A stretch of DNA of 64,000 nt from Rhodospirillum sp047263945 (GTDB taxonomy: Bacteria; Pseudomonadota; Alphaproteobacteria; Rhodospirillales; Rhodospirillaceae), in NCBI RefSeq assembly GCF_047263945.1, contig NZ_JBLAVB010000001.1, positions 558,001 through 622,000 of the forward strand, in the 5' to 3' direction. Position numbers and translations under genes: made by a program. Within the stretch, counting starts at the first letter, position 1. Every line of letters starts with the position of its first letter. The notes under the pieces are model-generated. The model was not told where the DNA came from, did not search any database, and saw nothing but the letters and a program-made list of their open reading frames with translations. Shown piece after piece: positions 34,944 to 44,287 of this stretch.

Positions 34944-35777
34944 TTACCCCTCCAGATCAATCACCATGCCATCGCGGGCGACCATGCAGCCCTCCCAGGT
35001 CGCCTTGGCCGTCTTCTCCAAGTGCTCCATGAAAGAATCATCGTGGTCGGGATCATGGTGGAAAATAACCAGATTGGACGCACCAGCCGCCTTGCAGAGA
35101 CGCATCCCCTCTTCCCAGGTGGAATGGCCCCAACCGACCTTGGCGGGAAATTCCTCTTCGGTATAGGTGCTGTCGTAGATGACGTAATCCGCCCCTTCAA
35201 TCAGGGAGAGGATATTCTCGTCCGGTTTTCCCACCACATGCTCCGTATCGGTGATGTAGCAGAGCGAATGCCCCTGATAATCAATGCGATAGCCCGTGGC
35301 GCCGTTTGGGTGATTGAGAGGCGTTGTTCGCACTTTGATATCTTCGAACAGGGTAAAACCCGCCCCAGCCTCGAAATCGACGAAGGTTTTTTGGGAGTGG
35401 AGGTTGGCCAGAGGCACGGGAAACATGGGATCCGACATCTGGCTGGCCAGAAGATTTTCAATCCCACCATTGCCATGCAAATGGCCCGCATAGACATCCA
35501 GCTTCACGTTAGGGTTATAAGCTGGCGTAAAAAAGGGAAAGCCAAAGATGTGGTCCCAATGGGTATGGGTCATCAAAAGGGCGAAGTGATCCACCCCTTT
35601 GTTGTCGGGTGAGGCCCCCAAATTCCGCAACCCGGTCCCGGCGTCAAGAACGACATGGCGACCATCCAACACAACCTGAATACAGCTCGTGTTGCCACCA
35701 TATTGCACATGGTTGGGAGACGGACAGGCAATGCTGCCCCGTACTCCCCAAAACTTTATAAAACGGCTCATCCGCAC
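34944..35777 (-). CDS. Metallo-beta-lactamase-fold hydrolase, 277 aa
   Basis: The dinuclear metal motif HTHWDH (H71, H73, D75, H76) is clear, with VVLDAGTGLRNLG upstream and further His/Asp ligands (YITDTEHV; IYDSTYTEEEF; VIFHHDPDHDD) downstream. The start FWGVRGSIACPSPNHVQYGGNTSCIQV is typical of a group related to PqqB/phosphodiesterase-like enzymes. The substrate is unknown; cyclic nucleotides or phosphodiesters are plausible from relatives. No signal peptide is seen. Confidence 0.85.
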   Translation of the reverse strand: MRMSRFIKFWGVRGSIACPSPNHVQYGGNTSCIQVVLDGRHVVLDAGTGLRNLGASPDNKGVDHFALLMTHTHWDHIFGFPFFTPAYNPNVKLDVYAGHLHGNGGIENLLASQMSDPMFPVPLANLHSQKTFVDFEAGAGFTLFEDIKVRTTPLNHPNGATGYRIDYQGHSLCYITDTEHVVGKPDENILSLIEGADYVIYDSTYTEEEFPAKVGWGHSTWEEGMRLCKAAGASNLVIFHHDPDHDDSFMEHLEKTAKATWEGCMVARDGMVIDLEG

Positions 35778-35927
35778 GGAATTCCCGAACAGCTGGTCTC
35801 CGACCGCGAAGGATACACGGACGGACTGACAGTATTAACCGCCATACTACCGCTAAATTGCCGCCCAAAATACTGATTTTTTTCGCCAATCGAGATCGTT
35901 TCTCCGATGCCCCTCCCATGGAACCCT

Positions 35928-36665
35928 TTAAACTCCTGTGACATCGATAGGACTCCCCGGTTTTAAACCTAGACTTTCATCTGCCCTTCCTTGGTTGACG
36001 GCAACCTCAATCAGACCATTGGAGTTCACATGGTGGAAGGCGCTTCCGACCGGGGCTTCACCAAAGGTGCGCAAACGGGGCAACAGCCTACCCGCAGCGC
36101 GGATTACCGCGCCTTCGGGTAGGGCCGCAGCTCTCAGCCCCGTCATAGCGTTGCCGTAGCCGTCCATGTAGACGACCTCCGCCAGGTCGTCTGGCCACTC
36201 CACTCGATCGAGGCTCTCTGGCACCAGGGAAACTATCCCTTCGGGTAGGTGGCCTCGGGCCAAGTCAGCCGCAGCTGGAGCAAAAATATCCCGACCATGG
36301 AAACAAGCCGAGGCCGTGGCGGGCGGATCGGGCAAACGCCAGGCCCGAACCTCTCTGGCCCGCCGGACCAAAGGCGCGAACAAGCCATTGTCCGGCCCCA
36401 CCAGCCAAAGGCCATCTACCTGGACCAGAATCCCGGCCCGATCCGTGCCCACGCCCGGATCAACCACACCGACGACGATTGCAGGGCGGGGTAGGACTCC
36501 CAAATGGGCAGCCAGAACATAGGCCGAGGGTTTGGGTTGGAATCGGGGCAAGTCCGTGAACAGGTCGACGACCACGGCCTCCGGTGCCTGTTGTGCCAGG
36601 ACAGCGCGCATTTGCCCCATATAGGGGCCTGTGGATCCGAAGTCGGTGGCGAGCGCAATCAGCAT
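35928..36665 (-). CDS. S-adenosyl-L-methionine hydroxide adenosyltransferase family (DUF62) protein, 245 aa
   Basis: Family members hydrolyse SAM to adenosine and methionine, using a side chain-activated hydroxide; fluorinases are relatives. Visible are LATDFGSTGPYMGQMRAVL, VVDLFTDLPRF, VGVVDPGVGTDR, WLVGPDNGLFAPL, FHGRDIFAPAAADLA and YMDGYGNAMTG. The ATG at 36665 follows AAGGAAG at a good distance. It is divergent from the MFS transporter gene, which could share a promoter region. Confidence 0.9.
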   Translation of the reverse strand: MLIALATDFGSTGPYMGQMRAVLAQQAPEAVVVDLFTDLPRFQPKPSAYVLAAHLGVLPRPAIVVGVVDPGVGTDRAGILVQVDGLWLVGPDNGLFAPLVRRAREVRAWRLPDPPATASACFHGRDIFAPAAADLARGHLPEGIVSLVPESLDRVEWPDDLAEVVYMDGYGNAMTGLRAAALPEGAVIRAAGRLLPRLRTFGEAPVGSAFHHVNSNGLIEVAVNQGRADESLGLKPGSPIDVTGV

Positions 36666-36773
36666 CGGATGTCTTCCTTTCCCCATCGGAGCTGGTTAGC
36701 TTAAGGTTCAGGATGCTGAACCGAAACACAAGATTGCCTTCCCATTCCATATTTCCCCCATCCCCTGCCCCGA

Positions 36774-38051
36774 ATGGTACTTCCCATGAGCGCGACCGGC
36801 CCAGAAACCCGGGACCCCCCTTTGATGACAGCCCTGCGGGTCTTTCTGCCCTTTGCTGCAGGGTATTATCTTTCCTATGTTTTTCGCACGGTCAACGCGG
36901 CTATTGCGCCCAATCTGGTAGCCGACCTCGCCCTGGACCCTGCGGCCCTGGGATTGCTGGGAAGCGCCTATTTCTTCTCCTTCGCCGGCTTTCAAATTCC
37001 CTTAGGGGTCATGCTTGATCGCTTTGGTCCCCGGCGGATCCTGGCAGCCCTCCTGGTGCTCGCTGCCCTTGGGTCCTGGGCGTTTTCCCGGGCAGAGACC
37101 CTGGAAGGCCTGATTCTGGCCCGCTTGTTGGTCGGCCTGGGTGTTTCTGCCTGCCTGATGGCCTCCTTCAAAGCCTTCGTTCTCTGGTTCCCCAGGCAGC
37201 GCCTGCCCATGATCAACGGATTCGCCATGGCCGCAGGGGGATTGGGCGCCTTGTCGGCGACCGCCCCGGCGGAGGCCTTGGCCGCTGCCCTGGGCTGGAG
37301 AAGTATATTTTCGGGGTTGGCCCTCCTCACCCTGACCATTTCCCTGATCGTCCTGCTGATTGTCCCGGACCGAAAATCCGACCATGCCCCCGAATCGCTG
37401 TCCACGGCCCTGCGTGCCCTGCGCAACGTGGTTTCCTCGCAGATATTCTGGACCATCACGCCCCTTGCCGTCGCCTCGCAGGCGGCCATGATGTCGCTTC
37501 AGACCCTCTGGGCCGGCCCCTGGCTGACCAGCGTTGCGGGTTTGGAGCCAAGGGAAGCCGCCGGGGTCCTGTTCTGGGTCGCCGTGGCCATGGTCGGTGG
37601 GTTCCTGGGTCTGGGCACCCTGGCCGAGCGGTTGAGTCGTCGGGGTATCCCCCCCTTGGCCGTGGCCGTGACCGGAGCAACCATTTTCATGGCCGTCCAG
37701 GCAGGCCTGCTGTTTCAACCTTCGGGATTTTTGGGGGTTACCCTCTGGGTTCTCTTTGGCTTTTTTGGGACCACGGGAATCCTGTTCTACGCTGTCCTTT
37801 CACAGGCCTTTCCCATCCATCTGGCCGGTCGGGTCAATGCGGGAATCAACGTCCTGGTCTTCATCAGCGCCTTCGCTGCCCAAGCGGGGGTCGGTTTTAT
37901 TATCAAGGCCTTCCCCGCACCGGAAGGGACAACTTACGCCCCCATGGGCTTTGCCTTGGGCATGGGACTGCTCTTGGTCCTCCAGGTTCTGGCCCTGGGT
38001 TGGATGACCGTCTCACGGCAAGCGCTTGGCGCGGACGCGCGACTTCCCTAA
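36774..38051 (+). CDS. MFS transporter, 425 aa
   Basis: About 12 hydrophobic segments are visible. The cytoplasmic loop MLDRFGPRRILAAL between TM2 and TM3 is the MFS signature, and a long central loop around VPDRKSDHAPESLS separates the halves. FFGTTGILFYAVLSQAFP resembles sugar/organic-anion facilitators of the CynX/NarK-like type, but the substrate cannot be assigned. The start is uncertain: ATGs at 36774, 36786 and 36825 all lack strong binding sites. The M20 amidohydrolase gene follows 48 bp downstream on the same strand, so the transporter could import its substrate. Confidence 0.85.
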   Translation: MVLPMSATGPETRDPPLMTALRVFLPFAAGYYLSYVFRTVNAAIAPNLVADLALDPAALGLLGSAYFFSFAGFQIPLGVMLDRFGPRRILAALLVLAALGSWAFSRAETLEGLILARLLVGLGVSACLMASFKAFVLWFPRQRLPMINGFAMAAGGLGALSATAPAEALAAALGWRSIFSGLALLTLTISLIVLLIVPDRKSDHAPESLSTALRALRNVVSSQIFWTITPLAVASQAAMMSLQTLWAGPWLTSVAGLEPREAAGVLFWVAVAMVGGFLGLGTLAERLSRRGIPPLAVAVTGATIFMAVQAGLLFQPSGFLGVTLWVLFGFFGTTGILFYAVLSQAFPIHLAGRVNAGINVLVFISAFAAQAGVGFIIKAFPAPEGTTYAPMGFALGMGLLLVLQVLALGWMTVSRQALGADARLP

Positions 38052-38099
38052 ATTGGTGATATGCTCCCCTCACGTTCACTGTCCTAGGAATTCTGCGCC

Positions 38100-39269
38100 A
38101 TGACTTCCGTCCCCACCGACCTGCTTCAGGATCTGACTCTGCTGACGGACCGCATGACCGCTTGGCGTCGAGACATCCACGGCCATCCGGAACTCGCCTA
38201 CAAGGAGCACCGGACGGCGGCCCGGGTGGCGGAATTGCTGCGGGAATTCGGTTTCGACGAGGTCACCGAGGGCGTGGGTGGGACTGGTGTGGTGGGGCTT
38301 CTCCGACAGGGAGATGGCCCCATGCTGGGTCTGCGCGCGGACATGGATGCCCTGCCCATCGAAGAATTGAACGACTTCGACCACCGCAGCCAGAACAGCG
38401 GCGTGATGCATGCCTGCGGCCATGACGGCCATACGGCCATGCTGCTGGGTGCAGCCCTGTCCACGGCCCGAAACCGGCGGTTCAAGGGCTCCGTCGCCTT
38501 CATCTTCCAACCGGCCGAGGAGGGATTGGCCGGGGCCAAGGCGATGATCGACGACGGCCTGTTCGAGCGCTGGCCGGTGGAAGCTGTTTACGGCCTGCAC
38601 AATCTACCCGGCCTGCCTGCGGGGCAGATCGCCGTCTCCCCGGGTCCCCAGTTGGCGGCAGCCGATAAATTGCTGATCGAAATCCGCGCCAAGGGCGGCC
38701 ATGCTGCGGCCCCGGATCTGGGACGGGACCCTGTTCTGGCAGGAAGCGCAGCCGTCCAGGCCCTGCAACAAATCGTCTCCCGCAACCTGTCACCGGCGGA
38801 AACCGCCGTCATTTCAGTAACCTGCTTCAACGCGGGCGAGACCTTCAACGTCATCCCGGACAACGCCATGCTCAAAGGAACTGTGCGCTATTTCACGCCG
38901 GAAACCGGCGACATGGTCCGCAATCGTATCGTAGAGGTTCTGGAGGGCGTGGCACTGGCCCAGGATGTATCCATCACCTTGGACCTTCAGCGGGGATATC
39001 CTCCCACCATCAACAGTGTGGCCGAAGCCGATTTCGCCCGCTCCGTCGCCACTGCAGTTCTGGGGGAGGACAATGCGCCCGCGCAGACTCCGCGCATGTT
39101 CGCCGAAGATTTCTCCTTCATGCTTCAGGTGAAACCTGGCGCCTATGGCTTTATCGGCAATGGAGGAAGTCCCGGGCTGCACAATGCCCGCTACGATTTC
39201 AACGACGAGATCCTCCCCGTCGGTGCGGCCTACTTTCGCGGCTTGGTGGAAACGGCCCTAAAAGCCTGA
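38100..39269 (+). CDS. M20-family amidohydrolase (hippurate hydrolase/IAA-amino acid hydrolase type)
   Basis: Metal ligands are in GLRADMDALPI, MHACGHDGHTAMLLGAA and QPAEEGLAGAKAMIDDGLFE, the classic M20D pattern, with a final His in TPRMFAEDFSFM...GNGGSPGLHNARYDFNDEIL. Such enzymes cleave N-acyl amino acids such as hippurate. The 389-aa length is normal. TAGGAAT lies about 10 bases upstream of the ATG. The substrate is not determined by sequence. Confidence 0.92.
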   Translation: MTSVPTDLLQDLTLLTDRMTAWRRDIHGHPELAYKEHRTAARVAELLREFGFDEVTEGVGGTGVVGLLRQGDGPMLGLRADMDALPIEELNDFDHRSQNSGVMHACGHDGHTAMLLGAALSTARNRRFKGSVAFIFQPAEEGLAGAKAMIDDGLFERWPVEAVYGLHNLPGLPAGQIAVSPGPQLAAADKLLIEIRAKGGHAAAPDLGRDPVLAGSAAVQALQQIVSRNLSPAETAVISVTCFNAGETFNVIPDNAMLKGTVRYFTPETGDMVRNRIVEVLEGVALAQDVSITLDLQRGYPPTINSVAEADFARSVATAVLGEDNAPAQTPRMFAEDFSFMLQVKPGAYGFIGNGGSPGLHNARYDFNDEILPVGAAYFRGLVETALKA

Positions 39270-39273
39270 AAGA

Positions 39274-40512
39274 TCAAACTTTTACAGAGTCTTTTTTCCA
39301 CAGGGGATAGCAACCGACCAACCCTAAAATCGGCCCTGGCAGCAACACCCAGGCCACCGATGCGCCCAGGGAGGAGACCAAGGCCGTGGTCAGGGCAATG
39401 GCCACCACCGTAATGGTAAACCCGATGGAATTTTGAATCGCCAAGGCTCCCCCCACCAAATGGGGCGGGCAAGCCTTCGCCGATAACGCCGAAAACTGAG
39501 GCGAATCCGCCGGAATACTGATCCCCCAGACCAGAAGAAGCAGGGCCAGCCCGAGGGGCGGCAGGACATCGCCGAACAGTGCAAAGAGAAGACAGCTCAA
39601 GCCGGAAACGGACAGGGCCACTGCGGCGACCCGGGCACCGCCCACACGGCGGGAGATCATGCCCCCCAGAAAACACCCAACGGCACCGATGGCGATAACC
39701 GCGAAGGACAAGCCCGAAACACCCAACCAAGCGAGACTCGGATCCTCCGCCGCCCGAATCACCAACAGGGGCAACAAGGTCCAGAACGCATAAAGCTCCC
39801 ACATATGCCCGAAATAGCCCAGGGCCGCCGCCCGAAAGCGGGGGATTCCAAAGGCAGTGATCACCTCCAACCGTGGTGTGCCGGGCGCTTTCTTCACCTG
39901 GCGTAGATGGGGGCCCTCTCCAAGCCACCCCACCATCCCCGCAGCGCAAAGCGCCAGGATCGAGGAGGCCAGGATCACCCAGCGCCAGGAAAAATCCGCG
40001 CCCAAAAGACGGTTCAAATGGGGTAAGGCCGTCCCAAGAACCAGCATGCCCACCAGCAGGGCGAGCGCAGATCCGGCCCGGTCCGGCGCCCAAGAAACAA
40101 TCAGCTTCATCCCTAGCGGATAGATTCCAGCAAGGCAGATACCGACAAGGAAGCGGAGAAGCAGGCCGCTGGCCATGCCATCGGACCCGAGAGCGAACAG
40201 AGCGTTGCACAGGGCGCCGACCAGAGCGCTCCCCGCAAACAGTTTCGCCGCAGACACCCGATCGGCAAGCCCCGACAGAGCGACAAAAAGGGTTCCCAGG
40301 ATGAAGCCAAGCTGAACGGCGTTGGTCAACCAGCCGATGTCAGAGGCCCCCAGATCCCAGGCCCGCATCAGGTCATCGGTGGCGCTATTGGCGCTGAACC
40401 AAAGGGAGGAGCCGAACAACTCGGCAATCGCAATCACCCAAACCGGATCGACCAGGGGGCTGGATTGCTCTTTTCCCTGCTGCCCCAAGGGTCCATCCAA
40501 CTGGCCCACCAT
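39274..40512 (-). CDS. MFS transporter, 412 aa
   Basis: Twelve-segment pattern starts with PVWVIAIAELFGSSLWFSANSATDDLM. The MFS loop between TM2 and TM3 is GLADRVSAAKLFAGS, and a second-half counterpart is MISRRVGGARVAAV. The SLWFSANSA motif is seen in a group of uncharacterised MFS proteins. The start at 40512 (MVGQLDG) follows GGGGAGGGGG; longer frames start within an inverted repeat. It converges on the M20 gene with a 4-bp gap. Substrate unknown. Confidence 0.85.
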   Translation of the reverse strand: MVGQLDGPLGQQGKEQSSPLVDPVWVIAIAELFGSSLWFSANSATDDLMRAWDLGASDIGWLTNAVQLGFILGTLFVALSGLADRVSAAKLFAGSALVGALCNALFALGSDGMASGLLLRFLVGICLAGIYPLGMKLIVSWAPDRAGSALALLVGMLVLGTALPHLNRLLGADFSWRWVILASSILALCAAGMVGWLGEGPHLRQVKKAPGTPRLEVITAFGIPRFRAAALGYFGHMWELYAFWTLLPLLVIRAAEDPSLAWLGVSGLSFAVIAIGAVGCFLGGMISRRVGGARVAAVALSVSGLSCLLFALFGDVLPPLGLALLLLVWGISIPADSPQFSALSAKACPPHLVGGALAIQNSIGFTITVVAIALTTALVSSLGASVAWVLLPGPILGLVGCYPLWKKDSVKV

Positions 40513-40521
40513 ATGCCCCCT

Positions 40522-40558
40522 CCCCATCTGTTTGATCTCATTGACCAAACAGATGGGG
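40522..40558 (-). promoter_or_regulatory. Perfect 13-bp hairpin overlapping the MFS ribosome binding site
   Basis: CCCCATCTGTTTG (40522-40534) and its exact complement (40546-40558) enclose 11 bases. On the minus strand the stem ends GATGGGG, which runs into the GGGGAGGGGG Shine-Dalgarno of the MFS gene. It could limit ribosome access, or act in DNA form as an operator. Confidence 0.6.
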
Positions 40559-40620
40559 GCTTGGGAGTCCATGCGCCAGCCTTTCAGGACCCGATCACGA
40601 CCAAGGTCGAAGGTCCGCCC

Positions 40621-41646
40621 CTATTCGGTTTCGCTTCGGGTGAAGTCGTGGCGGGTGTTGATCAGTCGGACCGTTCCAGTCCGCGAGCGCATGACAATGG
40701 TTGAGGTCTGGGCGCTGGTTGCCTGTAAACGCACCCCGCGCAGCAAGGCCCCGTCGGTTACGCCGGTCGCGGAGAACAGGGCCTCGTTGGGCACCATATC
40801 GGCCATGGTCAGGATCCGGCTCGGGTCCTTGATCTCCATCTTGGCGATTGCCGCCCGGTCGTCATCATTGCGGGGCATCAGCCGCCCTTGCAGAAAACCG
40901 CCCAGACAGCGCAGTCCCGCAGCCGCCAGAACCCCTTCGGTCGCACCGCCGGAGCCCATGTACATATCCACACCGGATTCCGCTAGAGCGACGGAAACGG
41001 CCCCGGACACGTCTCCGTCAGAAATCAGCGTGATCCGTGCTCCCACCTCGCGGATCTCAGCGATCAGATCCTCGTTCCTCGGTCGGTCCAGGACACAGAC
41101 CAACAGAGCCTCCACGGGAACCCCCTTGGCCTTCGCCACGGCACGGACGTTCTCTGTGACGGAAGCATCCAGGCTGACGGCCCCTTCCGGTACGCCGGGG
41201 CCAACGGCGATCTTGTCCATGTAAATCGGGGGAACGGCCAGCAGTCCGCCTTCCAGGGCAACCGCCATACAGGCTGCAGCATTGGGGGCCCCCATCGCGC
41301 AAATGGTCGCCCCTTCCAAGGGGGTCAACCCCACATCGACCCGACGGCCCGTACCGTCGCCCACAGCCTCCCCAATGTGGAACAACCCCTCGCTGGGGTC
41401 AATCTCACCCCCTAAGGTGACCTTGCCGGTCATCGGGACGGTCGCAAGAGCCACACGCATGGCCGTTGACGCAGCCAGATCTGCGGCCCGCTCGTCTCCC
41501 CGTCCCATGTACCGCGCCGCAGCCAAGGCGGCCGCCTCGGTTACGCGGGCCACGTCCAGGGCCAAGTTTCGATCCAAGGCCTGGGCAACGGCAGGGTCTT
41601 CCAGGGGATCCATCATGGTCTTCTGTTCCAGGGTCTGTGAAGGCAT
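40621..41646 (-). CDS. glpX: Fructose-1,6-bisphosphatase class II
   Basis: GlpX removes the 1-phosphate of fructose-1,6-bisphosphate in gluconeogenesis and CO2-fixing cycles. Signature segments are EAAALAAARYMGRGDERAADLAA, KVTLGGEIDPSEGLFHIGE, VDVGLTPLEGATICAMGAPNAA, LISDGDVSGA, and MYMGSGGATEGVLAAAGLRCLGG. At 341 aa the length fits. It lies 92 bp downstream of hom; the gap contains short tandem repeats. No glycerol genes are adjacent. Confidence 0.96.
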   Translation of the reverse strand: MPSQTLEQKTMMDPLEDPAVAQALDRNLALDVARVTEAAALAAARYMGRGDERAADLAASTAMRVALATVPMTGKVTLGGEIDPSEGLFHIGEAVGDGTGRRVDVGLTPLEGATICAMGAPNAAACMAVALEGGLLAVPPIYMDKIAVGPGVPEGAVSLDASVTENVRAVAKAKGVPVEALLVCVLDRPRNEDLIAEIREVGARITLISDGDVSGAVSVALAESGVDMYMGSGGATEGVLAAAGLRCLGGFLQGRLMPRNDDDRAAIAKMEIKDPSRILTMADMVPNEALFSATGVTDGALLRGVRLQATSAQTSTIVMRSRTGTVRLINTRHDFTRSETE

Positions 41647-41676
41647 GGGGGTGTGCCTTTTCTGCTTCGCTCTCTT

Positions 41677-41721
41677 GGCGAGGGTGGCCGGGGCGAGGGT
41701 GGGCGGGGCGAGGGTAGGCGG
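41677..41721 (-). repeat. Three tandem 15-bp units between hom and glpX
   Basis: GGCGAGGGTGGCCGG, GGCGAGGGTGGGCGG and GGCGAGGGTAGGCGG follow each other without gaps. They lie in the untranslated gap, 31 bases upstream of the glpX start. Copy number could vary between strains. Confidence 0.9.
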
Positions 41722-41738
41722 CGACTGGAGACGAACGC

Positions 41739-43049
41739 TCAGAAGGTCTCGATCCGGATAACCCGGGGCGGTTCGACCATGGCGTCGATGGCGCCGATCC
41801 GCTCCAGCGCGCGGGTCATGGCCCCCTCTTCCGTATCATGCAGGGTCATGACCACCGGAACGGTTTCGCCGGGATCCCGGGCACGCTGGACGATGGTCTC
41901 CATGGAGACCTTCTCGTCACGCAGGGCGGCGGCAACCTCGGCGAAGACACCCGGCCGGTCGACCACCATCAAACGCACGTAATAGCGCCCCACATGGCCC
42001 TCGGGCTTTTCCTTCGGCAGGGCTTTCAAGTCTCCCACAGGAACACCGAACACGGGAGTGATATTCCCCCGGGCGATGTCCACCAGATCCGCCACCACCG
42101 CCGATGCGGTGGGACCGGCGCCCGCACCGCGTCCTTCAAAAACACTGCGGCCAACGAAATCGCCTTCGGTCACCACGGCGTTATAGACACCGTCCACATG
42201 GGCCAGGGGCGCATTCAGCGGGACCATCACCGGCGAAACCCGCTGTTCGATACCACCGCCCGCCCGCCGATGAGCCATACCCAACAGCTTGATGCGGTAC
42301 CCCAATTCATTGGCGAAATCGATATCCAATGCGGAAATATGGCGGATGCCCTGGATGCTCAGGGCCTCCAGATCGACCGGCACCCGATAGGCCAAACTCA
42401 CCAGAATGGCGAGCTTATGGGCGGCGTCAATTCCATCGATATCGAAGGTGGGGTCCGCCTCGGCATAGCCCAGTTCCTGGGCCTCGGACAGCACGTCCTC
42501 GAAATCCCGCCCGGTCTCGCGCATGGTCGTCAGGATATAGTTGCAGGTCCCGTTCAAGATTCCGTGCAGGGCATGGATGTCGTTGGCCGCCAACCCTTCC
42601 CGCATGGCCTTGATAATGGGGATACCGCCGGCCACCGCAGCCTCATAAAGCAAGCCCAGGCCCTGTGCCTCGGCCTGTTCCGCCAGGGTCGCGCCATGGT
42701 GGGCGAGCAGGGCCTTGTTGGCGGTCACCACATGGCGCCCGGAGGCCAGAGCCGCCTCGCAGACGGCTTTGGCCGGACCATCGGAGCCACCAATCAGCTC
42801 CACCACCACGTCGACATCGGCGGTCTTTGCCATCTCCACAGGGTCGTCGAACCAGGCAAAAGAGGACAAATCAACGCCCCGATCCCGAGTCCGATCCCGG
42901 GCCGAGACTGCAGACACCACCAGGGGCCGCCCGGCCCGGGCGGTCAACAGGGTAGCCTGATCGGCCAGGACACGCAGGGTCCCAGCTCCAACAGTTCCCA
43001 AACCGGCGATGGCGACTTTCAGGGGAGGCAGATCTCGGGCAGCGTTCAT
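41739..43049 (-). CDS. hom: Homoserine dehydrogenase
   Basis: This NAD(P)-dependent enzyme reduces aspartate semialdehyde to homoserine. The 436-aa protein has IAGLGTVGAGTLRVL, VVTANKALLAHHG, AAVAGGIPIIKAMREGL, GILNGTCNYILTTM, and EADPTFDIDGIDAAHKLAILVSLA, followed by a C-terminal ACT domain (~350-436, VGRYYVRLMVVDRPGVFAEVAAAL). The ACT domain suggests allosteric control, probably by threonine. Its ATG overlaps the aminotransferase stop by 4 bp (ATGA). Confidence 0.97.
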   Translation of the reverse strand: MNAARDLPPLKVAIAGLGTVGAGTLRVLADQATLLTARAGRPLVVSAVSARDRTRDRGVDLSSFAWFDDPVEMAKTADVDVVVELIGGSDGPAKAVCEAALASGRHVVTANKALLAHHGATLAEQAEAQGLGLLYEAAVAGGIPIIKAMREGLAANDIHALHGILNGTCNYILTTMRETGRDFEDVLSEAQELGYAEADPTFDIDGIDAAHKLAILVSLAYRVPVDLEALSIQGIRHISALDIDFANELGYRIKLLGMAHRRAGGGIEQRVSPVMVPLNAPLAHVDGVYNAVVTEGDFVGRSVFEGRGAGAGPTASAVVADLVDIARGNITPVFGVPVGDLKALPKEKPEGHVGRYYVRLMVVDRPGVFAEVAAALRDEKVSMETIVQRARDPGETVPVVMTLHDTEEGAMTRALERIGAIDAMVEPPRVIRIETF

Positions 43050-44287
43050 TCGACTTTACTCTTGCTTTCTGGGTCGGCCGCAGACAGGGCCTCCAGGGGT
43101 TCGGCCATGAAGGCCTTGATGTTCCGCACGGCTTGGCGGATGCGGTGTTTGTTCTCAACCAGCGCGATACGCACATGCTGGTCCCCATGTTCACCGAAAC
43201 CGACACCCGGCGCCACGGCGACCTGGGCTTCGCGCATCAGCAGCTTGGAAAACTCCAGCGACCCCAGATGGGCATAGGCCTTGGGGAGGGGGGCCCAGGC
43301 AAACATGGTGGCCGGCGGAGAGGGCACATCCCACCCTGCCTGGGCCAACCCATCAATCATCACGTCTCGGCGGGCCTTGTACAAGGCCCGGATTTCCGCC
43401 ACGCAGTCCTGGGGACCGTTCAGAGCCGCCGTCGCGGCAACCTGGATGGGGGTAAAGGCACCGTAGTCCAGATAGGACTTGATCCGTGTCAAGGCGCTGA
43501 TCAAATGCCTGTTTCCTGCGGCGAAACCAATGCGCCAGCCGGGCATGGAGTAGGTCTTGGACAATGAGGTAAACTCGATGCAGACGTCCTTTGCGCCGGG
43601 CACCTGTAACACAGACGGTGGGGGCGTATCGTTGAAATAGATCTCGGAATAGGCGAGGTCGGATAGAATCCAGATGCCATGGTGGCGGCAAAAATCAACC
43701 ACCTGTCCGTAGAAATCCAGGTCCGCCACATAGGCCGTGGGGTTGGAGGGGAAGTTCAGCAAGACGGCCACCGGCTTGGGTACGGAATGGCGCACACCCC
43801 GCTCCAGGGCCTCCATGAACTCCGGCCCCGGCTTGGCCGGAACATGGCGAACGGACCCACCGGCAATAATAAAGCCGAAGGCATGAATCGGGTAGCTGGG
43901 GTTCGGGGCCAGAACGATATCGCCCGGGCTGGTAATCGCCTGGGCCAGGTTGGCCAGACCTTCCTTAGAGCCCAAGGTGACGACCATCTCGCTTTCCGGG
44001 TCCAGATCCACATTGAACCGACGGGCATAATAGTTGGTCATCGCCTTACGCAGTCCGGGAATTCCCCTGGACATGGAATAGCGGTGGGCACGCGGGTTGG
44101 AGGCCGCCTCGCAAAGCTTTTCGACAATATGCTGGGGCGTGGGCTGGTCAGGGTTGCCCATTCCAAGGTCGATGATGTCCTCTCCAGCGGCTCGAGCGCG
44201 TGCCTTCATTGCGTTCACTTCGGCGAAGACATAGGGAGGAAGGCGCTTGATCCGGTAGAAATCGTTCTGCATCGCTTGCGGGTCCAT
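43046..44287 (-). CDS. AlaC/LL-diaminopimelate-type class I aminotransferase
   Basis: A PLP-dependent fold-type I aminotransferase. The core has RLPPYVFAEVNAMKARARAAGEDIIDLGMGNPDQPTP, GSKEGLANLAQAI, SYPIHAFGFIIAGG, NFPSNPTAYVADLDFY, and the PLP lysine in EFTSLSKTYSMPGWRIGFA. It resembles AlaC (alanine transaminase) and LL-DAP aminotransferase relatives that often precede hom. The start is uncertain: ATGs at 44287, 44272 and 44350 all lack a clear binding site; 44287 gives 413 aa, close to the family length. Translationally coupled to hom. Confidence 0.9.
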   Translation of the reverse strand: MDPQAMQNDFYRIKRLPPYVFAEVNAMKARARAAGEDIIDLGMGNPDQPTPQHIVEKLCEAASNPRAHRYSMSRGIPGLRKAMTNYYARRFNVDLDPESEMVVTLGSKEGLANLAQAITSPGDIVLAPNPSYPIHAFGFIIAGGSVRHVPAKPGPEFMEALERGVRHSVPKPVAVLLNFPSNPTAYVADLDFYGQVVDFCRHHGIWILSDLAYSEIYFNDTPPPSVLQVPGAKDVCIEFTSLSKTYSMPGWRIGFAAGNRHLISALTRIKSYLDYGAFTPIQVAATAALNGPQDCVAEIRALYKARRDVMIDGLAQAGWDVPSPPATMFAWAPLPKAYAHLGSLEFSKLLMREAQVAVAPGVGFGEHGDQHVRIALVENKHRIRQAVRNIKAFMAEPLEALSAADPESKSKVE

